From positions 1-54,197 of IMG/VR virus record IMGVR_UViG_3300010160_000057: a stretch of DNA of 54,197 bases; one strand, given 5' to 3'. Source of the stretch: a virus. Positions 12,785 to 23,329 of the stretch are shown one piece after another. Both the position numbers and the translations under genes were made by a program. The notes under the pieces were generated by a model, which was not told the origin of the DNA, searched no databases, and saw only the letters and a list, made by a program, of their open reading frames with translations. Position 1 is the stretch's first letter. Every line of letters starts with the position of its first letter.

Positions 12785-15700
12785 GACTTGATGTTCTTGT
12801 ATAGCTATTTATAACATTACCTTCTTTATCGGTAACTGTTCTTGTGTATTTCTTTTTATAAGTACCATCAGAATTTTTAGACCTTTTACTTTTTGATTTT
12901 TTTGGAGCGGCTGAATAATTATTCTCTTCGTCTTTTATCTTTGTAAGTTCTTCATTAATAAGTTTGTCTAATTCTTTTTCTGACTTATGCTCTTTATACC
13001 ATTCTGAATTAGGACCAAAATTTTTATTCCATAAATTTGGATTGTATTTTTCTAAGTCAGTTACATTTTCGTATTTTTTACCTGTATCAGGGTCAACAAG
13101 TAATTTATCTTTTTTGTAATTCTCAATAGTATTTAAGTCTTTTAAATATTTAGCATAATCTTTATCTATAGAATATTTAATTTCAGTAACTTTCTTTTCT
13201 GCAGCATTGATTAATTCTTGGTCAGTTGTTTTCTGAACAATCTCGTCAATTATATCAATCTTTTTCTTATTTTCATAATACTTTTTGTAATCTTTACCTT
13301 GCTGTATATCAGATGCGCTTTCAAGTCCTTTATAAATATCCTTCATTACAGACTTTCTAATTTCTTTGTAAAGAGGAACAAGCCCTAAGTTACCTAATAC
13401 TTCTAAAGGTATTCTTACATTCTTTTCTTTTTCTTGTCTTTCTATAGCTTCAGCTTGTTGTTTTTCATCTTCAAATGCTTTTTTAAGAACAAGGTCGGCA
13501 GTTTTAATAGCAGGACCATAAGACCCGGTCATATTTTTAAACAAGTCATAAACACCGGTTTGTGTCCCTTTCTTCTCAGGAGCAATTACTGAATACTGTA
13601 ATGCATCTTTGTATGGGTCGTAATCTCCTTCTCTTAAAAAGTCAAGGTAATTTTCATTAACTTGTTCTACCCCATAATTTATTGCTGTTTTTGTTGCATT
13701 TCCAAAGTCTCTTCCTAATAGCATAGAGCTAAAGGTAGATGCTAATGCTTGACCAACAGCTTTCTCCGGTGCTTTTTCTTCTTCATCATCTTCTTCATCA
13801 AATAACAATCCAATAAGACCACCTCCTAATGCTTTTATTAATAAACTATATACAGTCATACGGGTGACAGCAGCTCCTAATAATGCAGCACCTTGTCTTT
13901 TAGTTAAAGAACCATTACCCATAGCAGCCATTATACCTGTTCTTGCGGTAACAAATTCATAAACCATAAACTTAGTCATAAAACTGTTCATATTGTTAAA
14001 TATTTTTGTTGTAATACTTTGATTTGGTTTACTTGTTCCTTTAAGTATTCCTGTAAAAGCATTACTACTCGCACCTGTTATAACAGACCTTTCATCAGCA
14101 ATTGTTTTTGCTTTTTCAATAGCTTCTTTATTCTCATCCATGTAAGCCTCATCATTTGCTGCAATCTTTTTAAAGTCAACATCTTCTCCTGTTAATTTTT
14201 TAAAATTATAAGCAAATGAGCCAAACCATATAGGTCTCATAATAGCCTTATCAGGAGTTGCAATTTGAATATCTGCTAATAATTCAACAGAATTAACATA
14301 TTTTTTACCTGATAAATTAAAAATTTGTTGTATTTTATTAGCAACAACATTTTTAGATTTACCACCTTTTATACCACTTATTTGATTTAATATACCTGAA
14401 TCAATCATTCTACCTGATAATGTATCTGTAGGAAAAATTCTATTTATTTCTTTACTATTTACATTCTTCATTACTTCAGGTGCATCGGTAGATAGTATTA
14501 AACCTGTATTTTTAATACCTTCTGTAAATGCAGTCGGGTCACTAAGAAGTACAAATCCTACGTTAGAAAGAAACTCTGAAGCAAATCTACCTGTTCCGGC
14601 AAGAACAGCACGATAACCTTGTTTGCTTACATAATCAGCTACATCGTCAAAAAAAGATGTTGCAACATAATTATTAGTAATTAAGTTATCAATAGTCTCT
14701 TCAAAAGCGTTATTGATAGCATTAACTATTTGTCTTTTTTCTTTTGGTATCTTACCCTTTTCTTCCATATTAGCTATGGTTCTATTCATAGTCTTACGAG
14801 CAGTACGAATAGGCTCAGTTAAGTGATAATCCATAAGAACAAACTTAGCTCCTCTCTGAGCAGAAGTAAATATATCAAAGTTTAGAGGAGATACTTTACC
14901 GGTTCTCTCTATTAATGACTTAGCTTTCGTAGATGGTCTCATTGAATTATTATAGTCATTAGCAAAAGAGTCTCCTGATGCTAAATCATTTGGCTTATAT
15001 TCATGAAGAACATTTAAGTGTACATAATTATTTAAAGGATTAATTTTTTGACCTCTAATTATAGCTCCTGTGTACTCTGCTTTTTCTTTTAATGATTCGT
15101 TTACTTCACGAACTGTTTTAATAGCTTCTTTTTCAGCAGTATTAAATGAATTAAATAATTTTTCATTATCTATATTTCCTTCTGAGTCAGTATATTTGTC
15201 ATATATTTCTTGCAACATTTCAGCATCACGTTCTCCGAATTGAGACTTACCTGCTTCTATATGTTTTATAGTAGCTTTTAAATATTCTGCAGCAGGGTTT
15301 ACTTGTTTATTATTAGGGTTTGAATCATGCTCTAATTGAATCATATAAGTCATCATTTTAAACTTCGACATTAATGTTTTATTAGCATTAAGTTTAAATG
15401 ATTTTGCAACTTTTTCTTCTGCTTTTTCTAATAGAGACTGAACATTTTTTAACTCTGAAGTAAATTTAGCTTCAGCTTCAGCAGCTTTATTAAATAATGA
15501 ATTAAATATGTCTTTTGTTTTAAAGTCACCTAATACTTGGTCTATATTAAACAAAGGATTTCTTCTTATCATCTCTAACATAGCATCTTTCTTTGTTAAA
15601 ATAGATTTTGCTTTAGCATATAGTTTAGATAAAGGAAGAGGTTTTGATTTATTTACAGCAGTTTCTAACGTAACAGCATTATTTATAGAGTTTAACTTCT

Positions 15701-18700
15701 CAACTAATAATTGTGTGTAATGTGGTAAATACCCATTATTTATATTGTCAATTACTTTTAATAAGTTTTTTAATTCAACATTAGTTAATTCATTAATAGC
15801 CTTTCCTTTGATTAATGAATTTAATTCTTTTGCTAAATCACGTTCATCTTTAGTTGAAAGCTCAGTTCCATCTACTTTTGATTTTTGTATGATTTTAGTT
15901 AGCTCATCTTTTTCTTCTTGAATTTCTTCTTCAGTTAGTTTACTTTTTTCTACTTGAGGAAGTATATCTTTCTTGTATTTTTTCATTAGTTCAAGACCAT
16001 CACTATCTATCTCTCCTTCTTCAAGCATCTTATCTAATGTAGCCAAGTAGTCTAACTTTTCGTCTTTAAATACTTTATTGTCATAGTTATTAAATCTATC
16101 AGCTAATTCATCAACCAATGACCTTTCATTATTTATTTCATCAAGTATTTCTTGTACATCTTTTATTGTTTGAGATTTTTCTTCAAGAGTAAGCACAGCT
16201 TGTTTCTTTCCAAACATATCTACCAAGCTTAAATATTTACCTAAATAAGCCTCAGGTATCATTGTTGGATTAATTGAAAATAATCTTTGTAAAGGAAGTA
16301 TTAAACCATCTGCTATTCCTAACTTAGTAACAATGTTTTTCTTAGCTGTTTTTAAATTACTTTTAGCTGTATCAATTTTATCAGAGTAATCTGCATCATT
16401 AAAAACTTTTGTCATATAATCAACAAAGTTAGATACCGATGCATCATTAAGTACATTTACTTTACTAAATGCACGAAGTATGCTAGCAACTTGTTTTGCG
16501 TTAATAGTCCCTTTAGATGCAAGTTCTTTAATGTCTTTAGTCAATTGTTGACTTGCTAATTTAAAAGCCTTAACAGCTTCTCTAGCACCTTTAGCTGTAT
16601 CTTTAATTTGCTTTACAAGAGCTGATTTCTCAGTCATAGTTATTTTAGCAATGTCTTTCAACTTACCAAATAATCTATTCACTGATGGTGCTGATTTCTC
16701 TTTTAAACCAAACTCCTTACGGGTAGCTCTAACTAAATTCTCTTTCTGAATATCATCTGCCTCAGCATACTCTTTTGATTCTTTAAGAGTTTTTATTGCA
16801 TTGTCTGTTTCGATTCCTTTAGAAGTTTCATTAGCTCGTTGTAAACCTCTATTTGTTGTGGGGTTGGTTTCTCCATACTTTTGTTTTAAGTGATTCTTTA
16901 TTATTTTAACTTGTTCATCAGATAATACTTTTCCTGCTAACGCATCTAATGCAGCCATGGATTTAGCATCATTTCTTAATCCCATATATACCTCATAAGC
17001 TTTCTCAGGAGAGAATATTATTTTAGCGGCATTATTTAATTTTCTTATTTTTTCTTTTGACCTTTTATATTTTTCAGGATTTGATTCTCTATCTAATATA
17101 TACTCAATAGCATCATCAGGAGTTATCTCTGAACCAAATAGGTCTGATAATTCTGCAAGTCTTGTGTCTAAAGGTGTTGCTTTATCTGATAGATATTTTA
17201 TAGCAAACCCTTTATTTCCTTTTCTTTGATTAGGGTCTCCATAGCTATCAAAATCACTCGGTCTAATTCTACCTAAATTTTCGTGTAAAAACATTAATTT
17301 ATCTCCAAAACCCGGTGCTGATGTTTTATAAAGTTCTATCTCGGCATCTCTTTGTCTGTATGCCTCATCCATAGATTCTTTATCCAATTCAGATATTAAG
17401 CTTTCATCAATGTCTCCCTGCTTAACAGCTTCTTCATATCCTTTTAAATCTTCTTCAGACATTGGCTCAAAAGAATTGTCTTCTGTAAGAGATACCTCAG
17501 TAGGGGTAGTACTTGTTATTTCAATAGGATTTATTTCAGTGGGATTAGGAACTGTTATTACTTCATTAATAGGTACTTCCGAAATTACTTCTTCCGGTTT
17601 CTTAATAGCGATACTTTCTTCGGTAACTTCGACAGGTTGGACGTTTCCTTCGCCCATTCCTTGCAATTCCAATTCGGGTTGTTCTGTGCGTAGCACGCTT
17701 TCATTTGTTGTTGGCTCTTGAACGGCATTTTCTTTTGATTTTAAAATTGTTTCTTTTATCTTTTCATTTATTTCTGATATTCTTTGTTTTTCTAAAACAG
17801 ATAATGCATCATCTTTATCATTTATTTTTTCAGATAAATTTTCTCTTTCTTTTAATAAGTTGGCTATCTCTACTTTTGACTTTTCATCAACATCAACATC
17901 TCTTAATTGACCTGTTATTTGTTTTGTTTTATCAAAAACATATAGAGATTGTTTCGCTTGGTCTTTAGTTATATTTCCCTTTTTAACATCACTATCTAAG
18001 TCCTTAACTAACAAGTCTCTTGATTTTTCTAAAGAAGCTATGCTTAATTGTTTTTCATTTATTTCAGAATCTTTTGACACATCAAAAACTTTACTAAAAG
18101 TTTCGTCAGTTCCTTCTAATATTGTGTTGATTTTTTTCTTATCATCAACTTCAACTATTTTATTTTTTATTCTATCTTTAGCGTTCTTTAAAGATATTGG
18201 AGCTGTAAACATAACTCCACTACCACCACCTAATATAAAGGCATCTGCGGCACCATCAAAAGCAGGTTTACCACTAATCATATTTTGAGTTATTTGAGTA
18301 GCAGATTCCTCTATTCCTTCTCCCAACAAACCTACAGGTACACCATATTTCTCAAGAGCACCTTTATACATTTGCACAAGACCATCTTTAAAAACTTGCT
18401 TCCCTACTTCTGCTCCTTCTTTTCTTATTATGTCTCTATACACAGCACCTATTTGACCTTCTCCTATAGAACTAAATACACTTTCAGCGGCAGCCATTCC
18501 TAGTGCCTTTATGTTATTTTCTATATCTGAATTATTAGGGTTTTCTTCTTGAATCTGCTCTAAGTTTTGGTCATAGAAAGCAGCCGTTGATGCGGTAGCT
18601 AATTCAGCAGTACTTAATGTAGCACCACCCGCCATCATAGCTATACTTGTTGGTGCTGACCTTGCAATACCGGTGCCTAATAATTCAAAAGCATCTTGGT

Positions 18701-19352
18701 AATTACCATCTTTTACATTTTCATATATAGAGGATGTTTTATATCTATCTTGATTAAAATTAGATATTTCTTTCTCTAATTTTTTTCCTTCTTCCTTGTA
18801 GTAATCTAAAACAGGATTTTTAATACCTACTTTATTTTTAAATTTATCTGCATTTGTAGAAATATCTAATCCTGTAGCATAAGCTATTGCATTTTGAGGA
18901 ATGCTAAAAACATTATATATTGTTTCAGGTATAGATGTAATCATTTTGTTTACATCATTTATACCTGACATAATGCTTGTTCCTAAATTACTTAGATAAC
19001 TCTCTTCTTCTTTTTTAGGAGTTGTTTTTTTAGTAGGCTGTTGCGTAGCCAATGAACCATCTCCCAAAGGTAATGCCGTAGTACCTTGTTGAGGAGTTGG
19101 AGTATTTGATACCCCAATATCTTTTTTTTTTACAGGTACGACTTGAGATTGTGGTGCTTGAGTTGCATTACCACTATATTTTTGTAAGAAAGAGTCTTTG
19201 TCTTTTGTATAAAAACCATCACGACTCATTACATCATAAACCTTTGTTTGATATGATTGGTCTTGACTCCATTTAGACTGAAACTCTTCAAAAGATTTTG
19301 TGTATTTTCCTTCTCTTACTAATACGTCGTATAGTTTTTGTAACTCTTCCAT
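12771..19352 (-). CDS. Giant internal virion/ejection-type protein (2193 aa)
   Basis: By far the longest product of the window and the last in late transcription. It opens with a tandem repeat: LYDVLVREGKYTKSFEEFQSKW (1st) and VYDVMSRDGFYTKDKDSFLQKY (2nd), residues ~7-58. A Pro/Thr/Gln-rich linker follows, then a Gly/Ala-rich region near 340-390 (GEGIEESATQITQ, FILGGGSGVM) that could insert into membranes, long lysine/glutamate coiled coils, and a basic tail. With two Ala- and Gln-rich virion-like genes upstream it fits the ejection-protein set of podoviruses. No lytic or polymerase motif was found. Confidence 0.5.
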   Translation of the reverse strand: MEELQKLYDVLVREGKYTKSFEEFQSKWSQDQSYQTKVYDVMSRDGFYTKDKDSFLQKYSGNATQAPQSQVVPVKKKDIGVSNTPTPQQGTTALPLGDGSLATQQPTKKTTPKKEEESYLSNLGTSIMSGINDVNKMITSIPETIYNVFSIPQNAIAYATGLDISTNADKFKNKVGIKNPVLDYYKEEGKKLEKEISNFNQDRYKTSSIYENVKDGNYQDAFELLGTGIARSAPTSIAMMAGGATLSTAELATASTAAFYDQNLEQIQEENPNNSDIENNIKALGMAAAESVFSSIGEGQIGAVYRDIIRKEGAEVGKQVFKDGLVQMYKGALEKYGVPVGLLGEGIEESATQITQNMISGKPAFDGAADAFILGGGSGVMFTAPISLKNAKDRIKNKIVEVDDKKKINTILEGTDETFSKVFDVSKDSEINEKQLSIASLEKSRDLLVKDLDSDVKKGNITKDQAKQSLYVFDKTKQITGQLRDVDVDEKSKVEIANLLKERENLSEKINDKDDALSVLEKQRISEINEKIKETILKSKENAVQEPTTNESVLRTEQPELELQGMGEGNVQPVEVTEESIAIKKPEEVISEVPINEVITVPNPTEINPIEITSTTPTEVSLTEDNSFEPMSEEDLKGYEEAVKQGDIDESLISELDKESMDEAYRQRDAEIELYKTSAPGFGDKLMFLHENLGRIRPSDFDSYGDPNQRKGNKGFAIKYLSDKATPLDTRLAELSDLFGSEITPDDAIEYILDRESNPEKYKRSKEKIRKLNNAAKIIFSPEKAYEVYMGLRNDAKSMAALDALAGKVLSDEQVKIIKNHLKQKYGETNPTTNRGLQRANETSKGIETDNAIKTLKESKEYAEADDIQKENLVRATRKEFGLKEKSAPSVNRLFGKLKDIAKITMTEKSALVKQIKDTAKGAREAVKAFKLASQQLTKDIKELASKGTINAKQVASILRAFSKVNVLNDASVSNFVDYMTKVFNDADYSDKIDTAKSNLKTAKKNIVTKLGIADGLILPLQRLFSINPTMIPEAYLGKYLSLVDMFGKKQAVLTLEEKSQTIKDVQEILDEINNERSLVDELADRFNNYDNKVFKDEKLDYLATLDKMLEEGEIDSDGLELMKKYKKDILPQVEKSKLTEEEIQEEKDELTKIIQKSKVDGTELSTKDERDLAKELNSLIKGKAINELTNVELKNLLKVIDNINNGYLPHYTQLLVEKLNSINNAVTLETAVNKSKPLPLSKLYAKAKSILTKKDAMLEMIRRNPLFNIDQVLGDFKTKDIFNSLFNKAAEAEAKFTSELKNVQSLLEKAEEKVAKSFKLNANKTLMSKFKMMTYMIQLEHDSNPNNKQVNPAAEYLKATIKHIEAGKSQFGERDAEMLQEIYDKYTDSEGNIDNEKLFNSFNTAEKEAIKTVREVNESLKEKAEYTGAIIRGQKINPLNNYVHLNVLHEYKPNDLASGDSFANDYNNSMRPSTKAKSLIERTGKVSPLNFDIFTSAQRGAKFVLMDYHLTEPIRTARKTMNRTIANMEEKGKIPKEKRQIVNAINNAFEETIDNLITNNYVATSFFDDVADYVSKQGYRAVLAGTGRFASEFLSNVGFVLLSDPTAFTEGIKNTGLILSTDAPEVMKNVNSKEINRIFPTDTLSGRMIDSGILNQISGIKGGKSKNVVANKIQQIFNLSGKKYVNSVELLADIQIATPDKAIMRPIWFGSFAYNFKKLTGEDVDFKKIAANDEAYMDENKEAIEKAKTIADERSVITGASSNAFTGILKGTSKPNQSITTKIFNNMNSFMTKFMVYEFVTARTGIMAAMGNGSLTKRQGAALLGAAVTRMTVYSLLIKALGGGLIGLLFDEEDDEEEKAPEKAVGQALASTFSSMLLGRDFGNATKTAINYGVEQVNENYLDFLREGDYDPYKDALQYSVIAPEKKGTQTGVYDLFKNMTGSYGPAIKTADLVLKKAFEDEKQQAEAIERQEKEKNVRIPLEVLGNLGLVPLYKEIRKSVMKDIYKGLESASDIQQGKDYKKYYENKKKIDIIDEIVQKTTDQELINAAEKKVTEIKYSIDKDYAKYLKDLNTIENYKKDKLLVDPDTGKKYENVTDLEKYNPNLWNKNFGPNSEWYKEHKSEKELDKLINEELTKIKDEENNYSAAPKKSKSKRSKNSDGTYKKKYTRTVTDKEGNVINSYTRTSSLKEI

Positions 19353-19369
19353 GTATAAATTTTATTTTA

Positions 19370-21310
19370 TTAGTCTAATTCTCCTGCTCCTGCTTCTGCC
19401 GCAGTTCCGCCAACTCCAATTATATTTGCTTTAAGCAATTCTTCAGCATAAGCATCTTTATCTTTAACAGTTCCTATCTTCTTAGCAGTAGTATTAGCTT
19501 TCATCCATTTTTTTGCAGCAGCAAATGCATTTTTAGATTTTGTAACAGCATCTTTCTCTCCCGGCTTACCTATTTTAAACCAAGGTGATTTATCTCCATT
19601 TTTATTGGTTACTCTAATTTCATTATTCCAAGAAGCCAATGCTGATTCAATTTCAAATCCTGTACCTACTAATTGGTTATTCATATTCTCAGCAATTTTA
19701 GCATCATTAGGGAATTGAGTATATTTACCACTTGCATCTTTTGGTCCTAAGAATGTAGATTCAGGAACTACTTTATCAATATGACGTACAAATACTTGTA
19801 AAGGCTTCTCAGGTTCTTTTTTAACATCATATCCTTTCGCCTCAGTAGTTTCGTTTATTTTAGCCCCTTTAGGTAAGAATTGTTGTACATATTTCAATAC
19901 TTGGTCTTCATTCAAGTCAGGTAGATTTCCTTTCATAACACCTACAAAAGATTTAGAGAAACCTAATGGGTCAGCAAGTGTTTTACCGTCTGCTTTGAAT
20001 TTATAAGTTTGAACATTTCCACTTGCATCAGTAACAACATATCCTTCTTTTGTTTTATTGATAGGAGTTTTTGTTGTCGCTGTTAGATATTGAGTTCCTG
20101 CTCTTGATTTATTAGCATCTCCTGTTAATGAGAACACTAAATTCTGAGCTACGTTTTTGCTCAACTCTCTAATTCTTTCATCTTCTGCATTACCTTTTGC
20201 AACATACTCAGGAGCATATTGTGCCTGTAACTGACCTGTAGTAGATATTTTTCTTTCAGCATCCATTTTAGTTAAGATTTTGTTTTTAATAAAATCTTTT
20301 GCTTCATCGTATTGTGCCTTATAATTTTTACCCGTGTCATCCATAGTAGTCATTTGAGTTGTTGGGTCAATTGTTACTAAGATTTTTTTAGGGTCTTTAT
20401 CTGCCTCTTCTCTATCAAATGTAAATGACTTATCATTATACTTACCTGTATCATCAGTTAATATTGATGTTACATTTAATTTATTGCTTAAATAACCCTC
20501 AGCTCTATAATTAATAGCATCACTAAAGTTTTGAGCTATTTCTCTATCAATAGGGTCTTTTAAATTTTTTATAAATTCATATCCTGTATATTCAGTTATT
20601 GACCCTGCTCTTGTAGTTGATGCAGAACGATATGCAGCATCTTTTATTTCACCAAGGTTTTTTACAAAGTCAGTTGTTTGGGCATCAACATCAAAATACG
20701 CAGGTTTTTGCTTTATTTTACCGGTCCATACAGCTGTAGTTGCGGCTGTATTTTTATTTAAAACTCTAACTAATTTACCATCAATAACTTTATTTTCCAT
20801 TAAACCAACACTAACAGAGCCGTCTTCAGGATTGATAAAAGCTTTCGAGTTATTAAAATTGGCAGCACCCTCAACAGAGCTTTGATTAAAAATAGTTAAT
20901 CCACTTTGTAATGTTTTATCATTAATACCTTGCATTGTGGTTTCAAACTCTTGTTGGTATAATTTTTGTAAATTAAACAATCGTTTAGTTCCATCCATTT
21001 GGTTTTGCATTCTCAAAGTATATTCTTTTTCAGATATTAATCCTCTTTCAAATAGGTTTTTATCAGACATTTTTTGATTAATCATGTCTTGAGCATAATT
21101 ACTAATAAAGTCATTGGCATTTTGGTCTTTACCTTGAGGTGCATCCATTAAATTATTAATAGACTCACGTGAAGCTTGTTTGTAAGCCTCTTTCTTTTCT
21201 TCACGGGTATTGTACCAATTCTGAAGTTCGCCAACAGCTTGTTGACCTATTTCAGCGTAATTTATTTGTGAGTCAGCATCACGAGCTACATATTTATAGT
21301 ATTCTGCCAT
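19370..21310 (-). CDS. Putative internal virion protein (646 aa)
   Basis: The first ~130 residues are helical and rich in Gln, Asn and Glu (EIGQQAVGELQNWYNTREEK, MINQKMSDKNLFERGLISEK); the rest alternates beta-like and charged stretches. No enzyme motif is seen. It lies between the Ala-rich virion protein at 21328 and the 2193-residue protein. That position matches internal virion or ejection proteins in podoviruses. The identity is by context. Confidence 0.45.
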   Translation of the reverse strand: MAEYYKYVARDADSQINYAEIGQQAVGELQNWYNTREEKKEAYKQASRESINNLMDAPQGKDQNANDFISNYAQDMINQKMSDKNLFERGLISEKEYTLRMQNQMDGTKRLFNLQKLYQQEFETTMQGINDKTLQSGLTIFNQSSVEGAANFNNSKAFINPEDGSVSVGLMENKVIDGKLVRVLNKNTAATTAVWTGKIKQKPAYFDVDAQTTDFVKNLGEIKDAAYRSASTTRAGSITEYTGYEFIKNLKDPIDREIAQNFSDAINYRAEGYLSNKLNVTSILTDDTGKYNDKSFTFDREEADKDPKKILVTIDPTTQMTTMDDTGKNYKAQYDEAKDFIKNKILTKMDAERKISTTGQLQAQYAPEYVAKGNAEDERIRELSKNVAQNLVFSLTGDANKSRAGTQYLTATTKTPINKTKEGYVVTDASGNVQTYKFKADGKTLADPLGFSKSFVGVMKGNLPDLNEDQVLKYVQQFLPKGAKINETTEAKGYDVKKEPEKPLQVFVRHIDKVVPESTFLGPKDASGKYTQFPNDAKIAENMNNQLVGTGFEIESALASWNNEIRVTNKNGDKSPWFKIGKPGEKDAVTKSKNAFAAAKKWMKANTTAKKIGTVKDKDAYAEELLKANIIGVGGTAAEAGAGELD

Positions 21311-21327
21311 AATTTATTTTATTATTA

Positions 21328-22116
21328 TTAAAAACCACCTACACCACTAAAATCATACGTTTTTTTACCATATAATGGTTCAGGTTTAGTGTATCCAAAT
21401 GGAGTTTGATTTTGATTTTGATAAGGATTAGATTGAGCAGGTGTTGCGTAATTAGCCATAGGAGCGTAGTTTGTTCCTCCCGGACCATAAGAAGTAGCAG
21501 TACCCGATAAAGGGTTTGTAGGTGCAGGTCCTGCAACAGGCGATGCTCCCGGAGCTTTATTTGATTTAGGATATAAGTTTATCATATTTAAAGCTTGTGT
21601 TCCTAATCCAATAGCACCTTGGATACCTTGTTCTTGATACGCAGTAGCTGCTTCTTCAGCATTTGCTGCTGCCATTTGAGCTCCCTCAACTTGCCCCAAA
21701 TCTAACTGAGCACCTAAATCTCTTAAACGGCTAGCTTCTGCTAATTGTTTATTTTCAATGTCAGTCATCTCTTTACCCATTTCAGTTCTTATACCTGCTT
21801 GAGCTTCATTCTGAGCCATTTGAACTTTACCTGCTGTAGCAGCTGCTCCTCTATCTGACTCTTGACCTGCTTGAATAGCTTGTGCACCCTGAGAAAGCAT
21901 AGCCTCTCTTTGGAGCTCATAAGGTTCTTTTTTTACAGCCTGTTGGTCATAAAAATTAATTTCAAGTTTCTTACGTGCCTCTGCCATTGCTTGCGCTGCT
22001 TTAGCTTCTGCTTGTTGTTGTTTTGCGCGCTGTTCTCCGGCTTGAGTAAAAGACATTACCGTTGAAACTCCTTGAAGGGCTAATCCTCCAATTGCTACTG
22101 CTGATGCTGCTGCCAT
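21328..22116 (-). CDS. Ala-rich internal virion protein, T7 gp14-like by position and composition
   Basis: 262 residues. A short hydrophobic segment (AAASAVAIGGLALQGVSTVM) starts the protein, followed by a long Ala/Gln/Glu coiled coil (~25-170) and a Gly/Pro/Asn/Tyr-rich tail. This is the pattern of small ejection proteins that form a membrane channel with two larger partners, here perhaps the 646- and 2193-residue proteins. Sequence identity to gp14 is not claimed. Confidence 0.5.
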   Translation of the reverse strand: MAAASAVAIGGLALQGVSTVMSFTQAGEQRAKQQQAEAKAAQAMAEARKKLEINFYDQQAVKKEPYELQREAMLSQGAQAIQAGQESDRGAAATAGKVQMAQNEAQAGIRTEMGKEMTDIENKQLAEASRLRDLGAQLDLGQVEGAQMAAANAEEAATAYQEQGIQGAIGLGTQALNMINLYPKSNKAPGASPVAGPAPTNPLSGTATSYGPGGTNYAPMANYATPAQSNPYQNQNQTPFGYTKPEPLYGKKTYDFSGVGGF

Positions 22117-22117
22117 A

Positions 22118-22528
22118 TTATAATATTTTTATCATTTCACTTGTATATCCATCTCCTTTAGACCAACCAAGGTCTATATAGGTTTTGATTAAACTTTGGT
22201 TTTTAATTAAAGCATAACCATATTTGCTTCCTGCTTGTTTACAAACATTTGCAAGAGACTCTATTAATAATTTTATTGCCCCTCTTCTTTTATCTTTTAT
22301 TCTATATTCTTTGTTAGAAACAATCCAATCTACCCAAGCCACTTTTGAGTTTGTCATGTATATGAAGCCTGCACAAATTGGCGTATCTCCATCGTAAACT
22401 ATCATTCCTCCTTTACCATCATCAGGTAAAAAATCTTTTGCAGGAGCCTCCCAATTCCATTGTTTCCACCACTCTACAAGAGTTTCTTGGTAATCATTTT
22501 CATTTAGAGGTCTAATATTTAACTCCAT
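22118..22528 (-). CDS. GNAT-type acetyltransferase
   Basis: 136 residues. NIRPLNENDYQETLVEWWKQW at the start, GGMIVYDGDTPICAGFIYMT, then VDWIVSNKEYRIKDKRRGAIKLLIESL and IKTYIDLGWSKGDGYTSEMI follow the GNAT strand-helix order, with RRGAIKLL as the CoA-binding loop and helix. Such genes sit among podovirus virion genes, where their substrate is unknown. A promoter-like box lies eight bases upstream. Confidence 0.65.
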   Translation of the reverse strand: MELNIRPLNENDYQETLVEWWKQWNWEAPAKDFLPDDGKGGMIVYDGDTPICAGFIYMTNSKVAWVDWIVSNKEYRIKDKRRGAIKLLIESLANVCKQAGSKYGYALIKNQSLIKTYIDLGWSKGDGYTSEMIKIL

Positions 22529-22535
22529 ATTGATA

Positions 22536-22543
22536 CAAAGATA
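22536..22543 (-). promoter_or_regulatory. Promoter -7 box (TATCTTTG) before the acetyltransferase gene
   Basis: On the minus strand TATCTTTG ends eight bases before the ATG at 22528. No TTG lies at the usual distance, so only half the promoter pattern is present. It would drive the acetyltransferase and the three virion genes after it. Confidence 0.35.
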
Positions 22544-22549
22544 TTAAAA

Positions 22550-23329
22550 TTAAGGGAAACTTTTCATAACATTTGCTTCCGCTGCAAATAATTCTATTTT
22601 ACTGCTAGAATCATTTGTGAGTGTAAAGGTACAATAATGTCCTAAAACTCCATGCGATTCTGCTACAGAATTTTTAATATATAAGAAATAAGGATTTTGA
22701 GTAGTAATAGGAACTGTTGTAGCTCCCGGTACTACGGTAGTAATTGTTAATTGGTTTAGATTGTTTGGATAGTCAACACTAATAGCCGTTACCTTTCCTG
22801 CAAGTAATGGTGTATTAGATGGTGGGTCAAAGAAATACAATAAATCTCCAATACTAATAATACCACCTAATGATATTAATGGATTAATTGAGAACTTAAT
22901 AGTAGTACCACCTGTAACTTGAAAGCTTCTACCAATACCATTTAAACTTCTTAAAGCCAATTCACCTATTGCGTTGTTTCTAATAAATGCAAAATAAGAT
23001 TGTTCTTTTTTCTCAAACCAACTTTGTTCAATAAATCCTGAAACCTGTATGTCAGTTTCAAGTGCAACAGCCCATGGAGCATCACCTTCTAAGTTAATGG
23101 TTTTAAATAACTTATTCTCAAGAGCAGCATTATTAAACACACTCTGAATAGAACTTTGTGTAAATATACCATAGAACGTATTTCTATTGTCATTCACATT
23201 GTGTTTATAAATATTTCCACCTTTAAAGGTGTAAAAATAATTGTTCATTCCAATCATCCAATCAGGATAATAAGAATAAAAAGAAACCCAACCGGCTACT
23301 CCTTCGCTGTATGATAAGGTATAATTCAT
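22550..23329 (-). CDS. Virion protein of the stabilization-protein group (259 aa)
   Basis: The ATG at 23329 overlaps the previous stop (ATGA) and is preferred over an upstream TTG. VAGWVSFYSYYPDWMIGMN, then NYFYTFKGGNIYKHN is a signature I associate with tail or stabilization proteins of crAss-like and marine podoviruses, where it often forms the end of a longer chain. Here the segment is a separate gene after the 1616- and 308-residue proteins. Beta-rich; role in the tail or neck inferred. Confidence 0.5.
   Translation of the reverse strand: MNYTLSYSEGVAGWVSFYSYYPDWMIGMNNYFYTFKGGNIYKHNVNDNRNTFYGIFTQSSIQSVFNNAALENKLFKTINLEGDAPWAVALETDIQVSGFIEQSWFEKKEQSYFAFIRNNAIGELALRSLNGIGRSFQVTGGTTIKFSINPLISLGGIISIGDLLYFFDPPSNTPLLAGKVTAISVDYPNNLNQLTITTVVPGATTVPITTQNPYFLYIKNSVAESHGVLGHYCTFTLTNDSSSKIELFAAEANVMKSFP

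Noticed and set aside
17410-18503. Plus-strand ORFs opposite the 2193-residue gene
   Set aside because: Hydrophobic, Leu/Phe-rich products are complements of Lys/Glu-rich coiled coil on the other strand; no start signals.
12771-19352. Virion RNA polymerase in the giant protein
   Set aside because: No DxDGD-type or T7-like polymerase motif was found, and gene lengths alone are not evidence.
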